This document shows positions 12,600 through 25,080 of a DNA stretch of 64,000 nt, one piece after another (positions within the stretch are counted from its first letter, which is position 1; every line of letters begins with the position of its first letter). The position numbers and the translations under genes were made by a program. The DNA comes from Eledone cirrhosa (lineage: Eukaryota > Mollusca > Cephalopoda > Octopoda > Eledonidae), in contig OZ024744.1 of the NCBI GenBank assembly GCA_964016885.1, positions 68,600,278 through 68,664,277 on the forward strand, read 5' to 3'. Under the pieces are notes generated by a model, which saw nothing but the letters and a program-made list of their open reading frames with translations, ran no database searches and was not told the DNA's origin.

Positions 12600-13690
12600 C
12601 ATCTATCCAATTTCGGAAGTCTCTGACAAATAATCGTCTACCAGGCTGGAGCAATGCCTTTCATTGGTTCAGGGTATTTACATGTTGAGAGATTTTCATC
12701 GAGAGTTAACCGTAGCTGTGAGCTGATCATTATTCCTGCAAAAGATCGGTTGTTTGGAGAGTAGTAGGAGAGTTTAGAAAGAAAACGTGTCTAAACGCTT
12801 CTACTATTGAGCCGAAGCTCTTTAATCGAAACTCATAATCTTCTATTGAGAATCGGCTGAAAAGTTCATAGGCTGACTATGAAGAAGTGATGCTAGGGCT
12901 GTGAAATCTTGCATGCATCAATGCATCGATGCATCAATTTCAACGCTTCGTATTAATAACTGCATTCTTTCTTTCCTAGGCCTAGGTTGAAAGATAAACC
13001 TCATTTGGTAATACCATGAGAGTATCTTGGTCAGCCGATGAACTTTTCAGTCGACCCTCGTAATGTGAGTTGCAGTGTCTCTTTCGTTGGACCCATGATA
13101 CGTTATATCACCGAGATATGCAGCAGCTCCTTCTACACCACTCAGTATTGTCCATGATTTACTGAAAAATTGCTGGTATTATTCGAAGGGTGAGTGCTGT
13201 AATGAAATGGAGCAGGATGCATATGAATTGTTAGCAGGTGTCTGGATTCTTCCGAAACTTCAACGTGTAGGTATGCGTCTAAGAGATCCAACTTAGCCAC
13301 TAACATCCATCGTGATGAAAATATCGTTAGGTAGTGACGCTCGACACTGATACTCGTCCAGGGCGTCGTTTAGACTGGTGGAGTAATCAGCACAGATACT
13401 TACCGTTCCGTTTGGCTTATTGAAGATCACGATTGGTGCTGCCCATACAGAGTAGTTTACCGGTTGCCGAACTCCAGTTTCCACTAATTGTTTCATTTCA
13501 GCTTCAATGGTTGGCGAAGCCGCGGGTGATACTAGCCTTTTTAGTTCGAATTTTTGGCTGGTTTTGGGATGCATGTGCAAAACTGCCTTGCTTCTGATGC
13601 ATCTGAGACCATCATCGAACACAACATCATATTTCTTCCGAAAACTGCTGAAAATATCATCCTTAAGTTTTATTGTGCTCGTCACTTTTA
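12600..13690 (-). pseudogene. Ty3/Gypsy reverse transcriptase remnant
   Basis: The minus-strand frame 13293-13685 (130 codons) contains, in order, 'FELKRLVSPAASPTIEAEM', 'LVETGVRQPVNYSVWAAPIV', 'KPNGTVSICADYS' and 'LPNDIFITMDVSG', the fingers region of a Ty3/Gypsy pol. It continues after a frame break with 'LLDAYLHVEVSEESRHLLTI' (motif A region, about 13230-13290) and 'AAYLGDITYHGSNE' (about 13085-13125), where the catalytic YLDD pair reads YLGD. Downstream (12600-13050) only scattered matches remain. Gag and protease lie upstream on the same strand. It is dead: frameshifts, stops and a mutated catalytic Asp. Confidence 0.8.
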
Positions 13691-13699
13691 ATATCTGGT

Positions 13700-14110
13700 T
13701 TAGTGTAGATATACACAGTTGGTTAATCGTCGGTATATTTGAGAGCTGTGGGAGTTCAATCCTGTGGATACCAATGAAGTACTGCTCATAATAGTTAAGG
13801 TAATCTTTACCCCGACTATCACGACCACCAACTTCAATATCATAATTGAATTAACTAAGAAACTGCAACTTACCTCTTGATGCACTCATGGCCGCCACTA
13901 TATTTGGTGTGTACTTGGGTGAACCTATAGGGTTCCATCCATGAGTTGATACAATTGTGATGTCTAATGATGTATCAAACTGTAATGTAATCGTTTCTCC
14001 GTTCATTCATATTTTCACATACTTTTCTTGTGCTTTGAAAGTATCACCAATCGTTGCAAGCACCATATTATGCCCAGGAAATAACGCCACCGACTACTGC
14101 CCGGTGTCCA
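13700..14110 (-). pseudogene. Ty3/Gypsy protease and linker remnant
   Basis: Minus-strand translation of about 13880-14020 gives 'ITLQFDTSLDITIVS' followed by 'IGSPKYTPNI'. The D-T-S triplet in a hydrophobic setting, followed by a polar-IVS stretch, is the active-site pattern of a retrotransposon aspartic protease. It lies between gag and RT, as expected. 13700-13880 reads on towards RT ('YEQYFIGIHRIELPQLSNI') with frame breaks. Confidence 0.6.
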
Positions 14111-14399
14111 ATTTCCAATTTTTATTCTGTCCAACTTCCTTGGTCAGCGCTGGTTTTCCTTCTGCCTATGTCATTTCTAAACTAAACACTTTGTGGTTAT
14201 TGTAGGAATACAACCTAGCATAATGCGATTCACAGCACTGCCAGCAGACCGATGGTGGGTTTGATTCATTAGCGCCCGTTAGAGATTGAAACTAGTTGGA
14301 AGTTATCTTGGGTAGGATGGGAGGCGCTCTAACATAGCTGTCTCACACTCGTGGTTTAGAAAGTTTTGGCACTAATGTTAGATTGTTTGCAGCGTCATG

Positions 14400-14545
14400 C
14401 CTGGAGATTGTTCAATTTTTCTCAATCATTTAGTTCGTACAGCACTTTTGGTATGCGACTGTAAGCCGCAAATAAAATTCAAGCATTTAAACTGGTCTTC
14501 TATCGTGGTAGATAACTTGAATTGTTCGCATTCATGATTCTTCTT
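14400..14545 (-). pseudogene. Ty3/Gypsy gag, 3' segment
   Basis: Minus-strand 'TTIEDQFKCLNFICGLQSH' matches the conserved 'EDQFKCL.FvCGLQS' block of gag from this Gypsy group. The remainder of gag lies at 15000-15300, separated by an inserted LINE fragment. Confidence 0.6.
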
Positions 14546-14900
14546 AGTCGTAGGTTCCTCCGCGACTTTCGGCGTATCGGGCAATAAGTACTCGCCAACG
14601 GTCACGATCAGCGTCGGGTTTTTCGCGCTCGTGACAAGTGATGACATCAGGTCTCTTGGAATGCCCGCTGCTGCCAGGCGGAGTCCAGTTCATCGCTGTT
14701 TTTTAGTGTCGTTTGTTGGACTGGTGCAGAATATGGCCAGCCAGGTGGCACTGGCGCTAAGCGACCACCCTCTGCAGCGTCCACGACTTGGTGGAATGTG
14801 TTTAGCCATCTCTCTATGTTTGCCGTGCTCCTCCAGATTTCGCTCGCATAAAGTACTGTCGGCAGCACGATGCTCTTGTGTAGCCACAGTTTAATCCCGG
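14545..14900 (-). pseudogene. RTE-like LINE C-terminal fragment nested in gag
   Basis: Minus-strand frames read 'LWLHKSIVLPTVLYASEIW', 'ANIERWLNTFHQ' and later 'KPDADRDRWRVLIARYAES'. These are the pattern of an RTE-type LINE after the RT core (the 'lptLLYgsEtW ... l..Fh.r' and 'DR..Wr.li' blocks). The Gypsy gag frame is found on both sides, so the fragment inserted into, or was recombined into, the Gypsy copy. A frame change in its middle shows decay. Confidence 0.55.
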
Positions 14901-14999
14901 TGCTGATGCATGAAGATGACCAGATTCAAGATTGACTTTACCTATATGAGTGATGTAGCTTTCACCTTACTGTTTAACTAATTTTATGCACCGATATCG

Positions 15000-15300
15000 A
15001 ATATTGAACAACGATGAGCGCTCGCCAAATAATTTTGGCAGGTGTTGTACGGTCTGATCATTGACAGAATAAAATTGTAATATTGTGTATTCTGTTGGGC
15101 CAAATTTCCTCAAGTATGGAGATTTATTGCCATGACTCGCCATGCCTCTTCCTTCTACTTCAGTTCGATGTTAAAAATATCTTCGAATTGTTTGAGCCAT
15201 GTGTCGAAAATCCTACCTGTATCAGGATCATAATGAAACTCCGTTATATAGTTTGTAAATGTGACGATGGCCGCTGAATCAGTGACTTGGCTGGATGAGT
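15000..15300 (-). pseudogene. Ty3/Gypsy gag, 5' segment
   Basis: The minus strand reads 'YITEFHYDPDTGRIFDTWLK', 'QFEDIFNIEL', then 'NLAQQNTQYYNFIL'. This is a typical gag capsid N-terminus of the Gypsy group that has the 'EF..DP..G.tF..Wy.ryed.F' pattern. Two stops interrupt it. Confidence 0.65.
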
Positions 15301-17940
15301 GAAATGTTGTTTACTTGATCAATGTTTCGATCAGTGGTAATGAGTTGCTTCTAACTGAGACTCTTCTTGTTGTAAAATTACCTTTAGTTCTCCAGCAGTT
15401 ATTGCCATATTGAGTGAGTTTCCCATTGCCAATTTGTTTTATCTTGCAGCTGAAACCGTTAGTAATGAGGATAGGAGTATGCAAATCTTTATAGCAACAT
15501 AGTAATGTGTAACATTGAGTTGAGGAAACGATTCCCTACAACATATGGTTACTCTATTCCTAATCTGAACTGGCAACATGGCAATAAATCTCCATACTTG
15601 TTGGCTGAGCGGCTGATTGCCTGCTGACATTGACCAATTAGCTAATAGTTCGTTTGCACAACACATTATGTGGCCAATTATCGAAGAAAATATAATTCTG
15701 GAATTAATTTTCTCTATTCTTTCTTTATTCTCAGGAATTTGACCTTCCCGATGCCTCCTGCTTTTAGATGCTTACTATAGATCCAGCTCCGTGAATCAAC
15801 TTGAAATGGAACCACTTTCTTTCTGATTCAACGTCTTGGTTGCAGCGTCGAGTTAAATATAGTTGATGTAGATAACGACTTCAGTGGACGGCGTCTTCAA
15901 GTCAAAGGTGTCCATCAGAATACTAAAATCTATAGAACGTTCTTCAAGGATTGGTGTGAGGAATTATGTTGGGGGTATTTGATTAATATCTCCTTTCCAC
16001 TTACGTAAACCCACCTGGACAGTGTTTTCGGTGATCAAGTCGATAATTTATGACAAGTACTGGAACACAAGAGTTATTTACTCTATTTATAATCTGAACT
16101 AGCACCACAGCAATATAACCTTCATCCTGATTAACTGACCGGTTGATCGCCTGCTGACATTGATCAATCAGGTAATGGAACGTCTGCACACAACATCACG
16201 TGGTCAATTATCGAGGAAAAGAATATTCTGGACTTTTTTCTCTGTACTTTCTTTATCAAGAATCTGACCTTCCTGACAATGTATCCTATTAATGTATCAG
16301 TAATATTTTCACTTCTAATTCTCCAGCTTTAGTGTTAATTTAATGTTATCCTACCAGGTCTACTGGTGATCGGCATTGCAGATATATCTTGAAGAAGATA
16401 GCTTAACCGCGTTACAACTGAAAATGCCATAACGGAGAGAAGTGTTGATATAGAAATGAAAGAATTTTTTTAGCAATTGAAGTCCTGATCTCAGTGTTAT
16501 GCGGGGTTAGAGTATATTCCTTCTAAAGGTTCTAGAACTGTGTCGATTCGTGTATTTTATCACTAAACACATTGTTTCGGGTGTTTTCATTTAATGTGGA
16601 GCACGACGGATGACTTATATTTGTTAATTGGCCAAAATGTTAGGTTCTACATTCTTGATTTCTTGATGTAATTCTGATTCTACACTTTTCTATTAACTCT
16701 AGTACGAAGATTTTCCTCGGAAAGGTAATTTTATAAGTCAGAATTTTAACTATGGAAAATAGGAAGAATCATACAGACGTAGGTAGACAAATTTGGTTGA
16801 CCACGTTAGACATTAAAACTTATTTCAACACTACTAATCAACTAATTCTGTTATCTTTAGGTACATCTCCATTGCTCAACTATCATTCGCTGATCCACAT
16901 AGCACGCTAAGCTTCGTCATCTGAGAGAAATTACTTTTCGTACGCAGTACATCAGTATTATTGTATATGTTATGGGAAGTCTATTGTTGTAAAGAAAGAA
17001 GTTATAAGCCCTGCTGTTCGCCGAACTTATCTAATGTGTGTTTCCCTTTTTGAAGACGGGGAGGTGTAATTTTCAGGATATATATCTGCTATTTCTAATA
17101 GATCCAGTGGTTAAATAATTATTTCCTTTTTAGTTATGCTGATAGTAGTGGTTTTCTTAGCTTGGTCATAACGGTGAGGTTGATGCTTCTGTTTTACTTC
17201 TCGTCAACCTTACTGCAGCAGATATATCGTAAAATGTAATCCACTATGAACATTTTAACTTGTTTTCGGGTATAGTGTATCTAGGAATACATTATCCAAA
17301 CTGTCTTTCTTTCCTCATGGCAGTTAGGTTTGGTTTTAATGAATATTTGGTTTGCCACTTCGAATGACAATGTAAAAATGCCTAGACGGCTGGTTGAATA
17401 TTAAACAATAAAGTAGAATAAAGAGACACGGATCTAAATTAGTTTTGTTTATAGAGATCAACTGGTTTGAGGCAGATAATTATTTCCCAGGATTTAATGA
17501 ATTCCACCAGAAACAGAGAGGAAACAACAAGTATTCATTTATTAGAAACAGAAAAGTGGATCCATTTTGTGTACAAAAGCAACAAATCTTTTCTAATTAG
17601 TTTATCAAATCTGAGGAAATATTTTCACTAATATTTTCCTAACCTTACCTGCTATTAATATCAGGTTGAATTATTGCATATATGATGGTGATGGGATTAA
17701 TGATAGTAGTGTAGTTGTATTGCTGTGGAGGTTTCAGTATTATGAGGTTGGTGGTTAAGTTTGTATTTTTGTTACTAAGTGACTAGCTTAGCGATAAACT
17801 CTCTTTTAATATCTAATGAATAGAAGTAAACATACACACACACGTTCACCAGGTCCGAATACAGAGGAGCTGAACTCCCACTGTCGCTATTATGAATTTC
17901 TGTTTAACCTCAGATCAACTTTGATACGAGAAATCTGGTT
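15300..17940. other. Unrecognised region, possible Gypsy leader plus unique DNA
   Basis: No long frame. 15545-15745 and 16073-16270 are diverged direct copies 529 bp apart, sharing for example 'gcctgctgacattga' and 'caattatcga'. 15577-15600 is an exact 24-nt inverted copy of 15111-15134, which lies within the gag remnant. From about 16300 to 17940 I see nothing specific. Confidence 0.4.
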
Positions 17941-17960
17941 TATCAAATCTGTGATTATAT

Positions 17961-18155
17961 CAGACCTGTCAACTCTCCCCGTCCGCCGGGGAGATCTCCC
18001 ACCTACTTTGGGTAGGTGAGATACGTCTTCGCTTAAGAAAATGGTATAGCTTTCATTATGTAAAATCTCCCTATTTTGCCTCATTTCTCCCTGTTTTAGG
18101 GTACATTTCTTTTCATGCTACTCCCCGTCTGGGGTTTTAGAGGTTGGCAAGTCTG
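17961..18155. mobile_element. hAT-like MITE, copy 1
   Basis: Terminal inverted repeats CAGACCTGTCAACTCT and AGAGGTTGGCAAGTCTG (two mismatches). The body 'tatagctttcattatgtaaa' is shared with the copy at 43837-44033. No ORF. I saw no clear 8-bp target duplication for this copy. Confidence 0.7.
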
Positions 18156-18479
18156 CAATATTTTCACTCATCATATTTTCTTGATATATAACAAAAAGGT
18201 TTTTCCCTCTCTACTAGTTGATGATAACTAGCAGCCAAATTTTCTACTCTATCATCTTATAAAAAGAATGGACATATTACACTATGTAATGCTGGTTATA
18301 TATAAAAGGAACAAGTAAACGAACCAGTCGTCAGATCAAACTGAAGAAACTGTTTTTACTTCTGCTGATACTTTCTGCCGGTTGCAACTCATCGTATAAG
18401 CGTCACCACTTTTCTAGTGACAGGCGGTGATATTGGAACTTAAATCACACAGAGCCGTATCAGACACCACTAAGCATCT

Positions 18480-18625
18480 TGTCCAAGTCTTTACCAATTC
18501 CACCAATTCAGGATAGTTACGCTATTGACCCGAAAGAGATGAAAAGCGAAGTTGACCAAGGTGGATTTGAACTCAGGGCGAAGTAAGCTGGAATATTAAT
18601 CGGATTCCATAACGACTGCCTATTT
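18480..18625 (-). mobile_element. Diverged tRNA-derived SINE
   Basis: Reverse-strand 'gacccgaaagagatgaaaag', 'cgaagttgaccaaggtgg' and 'atttgaactcagggcg'. This matches the middle and head of the SINE type seen at 1120. Confidence 0.55.
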
Positions 18626-18744
18626 ACAAGATGTCTGTAATCTATATTGTTTGTTTTTATCTATTATATAAATATATATATATAAACAGTCGATCGACAA
18701 GATCCCAGACCCCATTCGCTTAAAGAGTGAGGTGGAACTCGTCA

Positions 18745-18935
18745 AATCGGACCGAGGAATCAATGTTTCCATTGGCCTTTCCAATTGCTAATACTATCTA
18801 CCTGTCGCAAATCCAGGCAAAAAGAACAATGTGAAATAAAGTGCGTTGCTGAAGGACATAACGCATCATCCGTCCGGGAATCGAACTCAAAACCACACGA
18901 TTGCAAATCCAATTCTCTAAACACTCAGCCAAGCG
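18745..18935 (-). mobile_element. tRNA-headed SINE, second family
   Basis: Reverse copy: 'aatcggaccgaggaatcaat', 'cctttccaattgctaatact', 'gtgaaataaagtgcgttgct', 'gggaatcgaactcaaaacc', ending 'cactcagccaagcgc'. A (TA)n tract follows. Confidence 0.8.
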
Positions 18936-18939
18936 CATT

Positions 18940-18987
18940 CAAATATATATATATAATATATATATATATGTACTGTATATATATGTA

Positions 18988-19045
<58 letters not shown>

Positions 19046-19050
19046 TATAT

Positions 19051-19088
<38 letters not shown>

Positions 19089-19102
19089 TACATATATATA
19101 CA

Positions 19103-19158
<56 letters not shown>
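18940..19158. repeat. (TA)n microsatellite
   Basis: TA tract broken by 'tactgtata' and 'tacagtaca' units, directly after the SINE end. Confidence 0.95.
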
Positions 19159-19159
<1 letters not shown>

Positions 19160-19439
19160 AGAGTATATATTCATGCATACATGAAAATAAAATTGATGGT
19201 CATGGCTACAATAGCAATTGATAATATCGCAATATCGCAGGAGGTTTAAAAATAGATCAATTCAATGAAAAAACAACAACACTTGAATCTTTCCTGTAAC
19301 ATGGAATACATCTGCAGTTTTATATGATGTCATTCCAGTGTTTGGTGATTGAATGAGGGGAAATTTACATGAATCTATTTAATCTAGAATTGAACGAACA
19401 CTAATATTTACAGTTTTAAAATAAAGTGTATGTATAAAT

Positions 19440-19617
19440 AACTGTTTCTACTTTAGGCACAAGGCCAGCAATTACCCAGTACATTACTGGTACTTTATTT
19501 TATCGACCCCGTAAGGATGAAAGGCAAAGTTAACCTCGGGGCGGGATTTGAACTCAGACTGTAAAGGGACGTAACTATGCTGGAAAGCATGGCGTCCAAC
19601 CCTCTACCGATACTACC
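19440..19617 (-). mobile_element. tRNA-derived SINE
   Basis: Nearly complete reverse copy: 'ggcacaaggccagcaattac', 'atcgaccccgtaaggatgaa', 'gggatttgaactcagac', ending 'accctctaccgatactacc'. Confidence 0.9.
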
Positions 19618-19754
19618 ATGTATAAATAACGAACATCTTAGACTCGGTTACACTCTAGTTTTGTGTCCTCGTTTTCTATATCAGTTTACGTAAGAAGAAG
19701 TTATATATATACATCCATCTTGGAATACATAAATAAAGTTCAATGGAAACAAAT

Positions 19755-19756
19755 CA

Positions 19757-19794
<38 letters not shown>

Positions 19795-22110
19795 TACACA
19801 CACATATAAGCACCTGATACACACATAGATGTTCACACACATACACTCATATATAAAGCACATAATACACACATAGATGTTCACACACACACACACACAC
19901 ATATAAGCACATAATACACACATAGATGTTCACACACATACACACATACACATATAAGAACATAATACACACATAGATGTTCAAACACACACATATAGGC
20001 ACATAATACACACATAGATGTTCACACACACACACATATACACACACATATAAGCACATAATACACACATAGATGTTCACACACACACACACAAAGCATA
20101 TAATACACACATAGATGTTCACACACACACATGTAAGCACATAATACACACATAGATGTTCACACACATACACACACACATATAAGCACATAATACACAC
20201 ATAGCTGTTCACACACACACACATACACACGTATAAGCACATAATACACACATAGATGTTCACACACACACACACACATATAAGCACATAATACACACAT
20301 AGATGTTCACACACACACATATAAGCACATAATACACACATAGATGTTCACACACACACACATACACACACATATAAGCACATAATACACACATAGATGT
20401 TCACACACATACACACATACACATATAAGCACATAATACACACATAGATGTTCACACACATACACACATACACATATAAGCACATAATACACACATAGAT
20501 GTTCACACACACACACACACACACATATAAGCACATAATACACACCTAGATGTTCACACACACACACACATATAAGCACATAATACACACATAGATGTTC
20601 ACACACAGACACACACACACATATAAGCACATAATACACACATAGATGTTCACACACAGACACACACACATATAAGCACATAATACACACATAGCTGTTC
20701 ACACACACACACACACATATAAGCACATAATACACACAGAGATGTTCACACACACACACATGTATAAAGCACATAATACACTCATAGATGTTCACACACA
20801 CACATACACACACATATAAGCATATAGTACACACATAGATTTCACACACATACACACATACATATATAAGCACATAATACACACATAGATGTTCATACAC
20901 ACATATAAGCACATAATACACACATAGATGTTCACACACACATATAAGCACATAATACACTCATAGATGTTCACACACACACATACACACACATATAAGC
21001 ACATAATACACACATAGATGTTCACACACATACACACACACATATAAGCACATAATAGACAAATAGATGTTCACACACATACATACACACACATATAAGC
21101 ACATAATACACACATAGATGTTCACACACACACACACACACATATAAAGCACATAATACACACATAGATGCTCACACACACACACACACACATATAAACA
21201 CATAATACACACATAGATGTTCACACACACACACACACACACACATATAAGCACATAATACACACATAGATGTTCACACACACACACACACACACATATA
21301 TAAGCACACAATACACACATAGATGTTCACACACATACACACAGACACACACATACACATATAAGCACATAATACACACATAGATGTTCACACACACACA
21401 CACACACATATAAAGCACATAATACACACATAGATGCTCACACACACACACATATAAACACATAATACACACATAGATGTTCACACACACACACATACAC
21501 ACACATATAAGCACATAATACACACATAGATGTTCACACACACACACACACATATATAAGCACACAATACACACATAGATGTTCACACACATACACACAG
21601 ACACACACATACACATATAAGCACATAATACACACATAGATGTTCACACACACACACACACACACATATATAAGCACACAGTACACACATAGATGTTCAC
21701 ACACATACACACAGACACACACATACACATATAAGCACATAATACACACATAGATGTTCACACACACACACACACATATAAGCACATAATACACACATAG
21801 ATGTTCACACACACACACACACACACATACATACATACACATATAGATGTTCACACACACACACACACATATAAGCACATAATACACACATAGATGTTCA
21901 CACACACACACACACACACATACATACATACATACACATATAGATGTTCACACATACACACACACACACATATAAGCACATAATACACACATAGATGTTC
22001 ACACACACACACACATATAAGCACATAATAAACACATAGATGTTCACACACATACACACACACATATAAAGCACATAATACACACATGGATGTTAACACA
22101 CATACATACA
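19755..22110. repeat. CA-rich minisatellite, unit about 40-60 bp
   Basis: About 2.3 kb of tandem units, each built as 'ataagcacataatacacaca', 'tagatgttcacac' and a (CA)n stretch of variable length. Roughly 45 units. The constant part is highly conserved while the (CA)n spacer varies. All minus-strand frames (C, V, Y, I, M-rich, up to 217 residues) are translations of the repeat and are not proteins. Confidence 0.95.
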
Positions 22111-23105
22111 TAATACACACATGGATATTCACACACACACACATATAAAGCACATAATACACACATGGATGTTCACACACATACATACATACACACATAC
22201 ACACATACACATATAGACGCATAATACGCACATGGATATTCACACACATACACACATAATACACACATGGATATTCACACACATACATTGCACATATACA
22301 CATACACACATACACCCATACATACATAGACACACATACACATACACACATACACACATGCACACATAAATACACAGACACACATACACACATACACACA
22401 TACACACATACGTACACAGACACACATACACACATACACACATACACACATACATACACAGACACACATACACACATATCACATATACACATACATACAC
22501 AGACACACATACACATACACACATAATACATACATGGATGTTCACACATATACATACACACATACACGCATATACACATACACACATATACACATACACA
22601 CAAGATACATACATTGATAGTCACACACATATATACACACATAGACACACACATACACACATATACAAATAGACAACACATACAGAAACACACATACACA
22701 TATACACATAAACTACACACATGGATACTCTCACACATGCATACATACACATACACATATACACACAATCATCCACATACACACACATAATATACACTTG
22801 GATACTCACATTCATTCATACACACATACACACACATACACACACATACACACACACACATGGATAATCACACACATACACAAACACACACATGGATACT
22901 CCCACTCATACACGCACGCACATACACTCATACATACACATACATACATACACACGTACACACACATACACATATACACACAAATACACACACGTGGATA
23001 GTCACACACACACACACAGACACAATTCAAACATGGATACTCACATATATAAACACACACACACACACACACACACATACATACACACACACATATATAC
23101 AGACA
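22110..23105. repeat. Degenerate CA-rich array
   Basis: The minisatellite unit decays into longer 'acatggatattcacacacat' units and then acacat/acatac mixtures. The 305-residue minus-strand frame spans it but is repeat translation. Confidence 0.9.
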
Positions 23106-23382
23106 CTCTAAGATGCTTTATCGATTTTGAGAAAGCTATTGATATTATTGAAATCACAGCTGTGATTGAAGCAGTTATTGATCTGGGAATACATTAAACT
23201 TACATACAATTTATCAAGAGACTCTAATGCCAGAGAACATCTTTTATATCAAGTGTAAAGATCGATATCGGAATTAAAAAGATCAATATTAAAAGATGAC
23301 TAAGAATAGGGGACATAATATTACTCAAACCCTTTAACTCTAAACTGGAAGGAAATTTTATAAAGGTTAGAATTGATCGACT

Positions 23383-23578
23383 TTCGTCATATCGGACCGA
23401 GGAAACAATGTTTCCGTTGGTCTTTCCAATTGCTAATACTATCTATCGGTCGCAACTCCAGGGAGAAGGAACAATGTGAAATAAAGTGTCTTGCTCAAGG
23501 ACATAGCGCATCGCCTGTTCTAGGAATCGAACTGACAACCTTACGATTGCGAATCTAGTTCTCTTACTAATCAGCCAT
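23383..23578 (-). mobile_element. tRNA-headed SINE, second family
   Basis: Reverse copy with 'cggaccgaggaaacaatgtt', 'atctatcggtcgcaactcca' and 'taggaatcgaactgacaac'. Confidence 0.8.
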
Positions 23579-23589
23579 ACATACATTTA

Positions 23590-23604
23590 CATACATGCAT
23601 ACAT

Positions 23605-23651
<47 letters not shown>

Positions 23652-23712
23652 TACATACATACATATATGTATATATACATACACACGCATGTATATATAC
23701 ACACATATATTT
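23590..23712. repeat. Microsatellite (CATA/CA/TA)n
   Basis: Mixed simple repeat between two SINE copies. Confidence 0.9.
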
Positions 23713-23714
23713 CG

Positions 23715-23897
23715 ATCGACTATCGTCAAATTGGTCTTTCCAATTGCTAATACTATCTACCGGTCGCACCTCCAGGTAGAAGCAGCAACGTGAAATAAAG
23801 TGTCTTGCTCAAGGACATAACGCATCGCCTGTTCCAGGAATCGAACTGACAGCCTCACGATTGCGAATCCAATTCTCTAACCAATCAGCCACATGCC
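23715..23897 (-). mobile_element. tRNA-headed SINE, second family
   Basis: Reverse copy: 'gatcgactatcgtcaaattg', 'ctatctaccggtcgcacct', 'ggaatcgaactgacagcct', ending 'ctaaccaatcagccacatgc'. With the previous copy it forms a same-orientation pair separated by a microsatellite. Confidence 0.8.
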
Positions 23898-24054
23898 TTC
23901 TATATAAAGGTTAGCTGGAATGAAAAGGGAATATAAATGGTAAATAGATTAGTTTTAAATAAACTGAATAGTGAATGCATTTAATAAAGTGGGATTGAGC
24001 ATCTATATATAAATTTCTGCGATTCTGTCACAACACGTAAAGAGAGAGGAGTAG

Positions 24055-24556
24055 TTTGACTACCTCATACTACTTCCTCTCTCTTTACGTCTGCTACCTG
24101 TTATCACTACTCCATACTACTCCCCCCGCTGGATGTCTGCTGTCTGTTATCACTACCTCATACTACTCTCCTCTCTTTACGTCTGTTACCTGTTATCACT
24201 ACCTCATACTACTCCCCTCTCTTTACGTCTGCTGTCTGTTATCACTACCTCATACTACTCCCCTCTCTTTACGTCTGCTGTCTGTTATCACTACCTCATA
24301 CTACTCCCCTCTCTTTACGTCTGTTACATGTTATCACTACCTCATACTACTCTCCTCTCTTTACGTCTGCTGTCTGTTATCACTACCTCATACTACTCCC
24401 CTCTCTTTACGTCTTCTGCCTGTTATCACTACCTCATACTACTCCTCTCTCTTTACGTCTTCTGCCTGTTATCACTACCTCATACTACTCCCCTCTCTTT
24501 ACGTCTTCTGCCTGTTATCACTACCTCATACTACTCCTCTCTATTTACGTCTGTTG
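24055..24556. repeat. 46-bp minisatellite, about 10-11 units
   Basis: The unit contains 'ctctctttacgtctgctgtc' and 'tgttatcactacctcatact'. The period is close to 46 bp and the units are very similar, so expansion is recent. 46 is not a multiple of 3, so the translations (SLYVCYLLSLPHTTP-like) rotate through frames while staying open. Confidence 0.9.
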
Positions 24557-24715
24557 CCCGTGCGAATGTATGTGCGTGTAAAAGTAAGGCAGGGGTGGTG
24601 AACGCCTCCTCCCTCAAATGATAGCAAAATAGCGGCTGGCGTTTCCATTTATTATGCTGTGTATGTGTGTATGTGTTTATGTGAATGTATGAATGTGTTT
24701 GTGTATTTTTTGTCA

Positions 24716-24852
24716 TTCTTCTTCTTCTTCTTCTTCTTCTTCTTCTTCTTCTTCTTCTTCTTCTTCTTCTTCTTCTTCTTCTTCTTCTTCTTCTTCTTCT
24801 TCTTCTTCTTCTTCTTCTTCTTCTTCTTCTTCTTCTTCTTCTTCTTCTTCTT
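24716..24852. repeat. (TTC)n trinucleotide tract, about 45 units
   Basis: Pure ttc run. It gives poly-F, poly-L or poly-S on plus and poly-E or poly-R on minus, the source of several overlapping frames. Long GAA/TTC tracts can form triplex DNA. Confidence 0.95.
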
Positions 24853-25080
24853 TTTTGGAGGGCCGTGGGGCCAGAGTCCTCAGAATCACACTCGAACGGA
24901 TCCTGCCAGAAGCACAGGATTTCATGGATTTTATCTAAACATCTTGATCGTGGTTTACCTGTGGGGCGGGAGGAGGTGGGGTACCTGTCGGTTACCTTTA
25001 CCCCTAAGATCTCTCCAGCCACCGATTCCTTCATTAAACATTCTAACGACAAGTCTGTTGTACCTGAGCTGTGATCTCTC
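24853..25080 (-). other. Short unrecognised open frame
   Basis: Minus strand 24853-25082 is open for about 76 codons outside the TTC tract, with phrases such as 'RSRCLDKIHEILCFWQDPF'. The base composition is more gene-like than its neighbours. I do not recognise it. It could be an exon or an old TE fragment; no splice signals were resolved. Confidence 0.2.

Noticed and set aside
19755..22110. Possible CRISPR array (repeats with variable spacers)
   Set aside because: The 'spacers' are (CA)n of varying length, there are no cas genes, and the host is eukaryotic.
19681..22815. Long minus-strand frames (up to 305 residues) rich in C, V, Y, M
   Set aside because: They are translations of a CA-rich minisatellite. 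All six frames stay open and the period explains the peptide repeats.
24002..24040. Helitron 5' end ('atctatatataaatttctgcg')
   Set aside because: It has A then TC, but I found no matching 3' hairpin plus CTRR downstream, and the motif is weak on its own.
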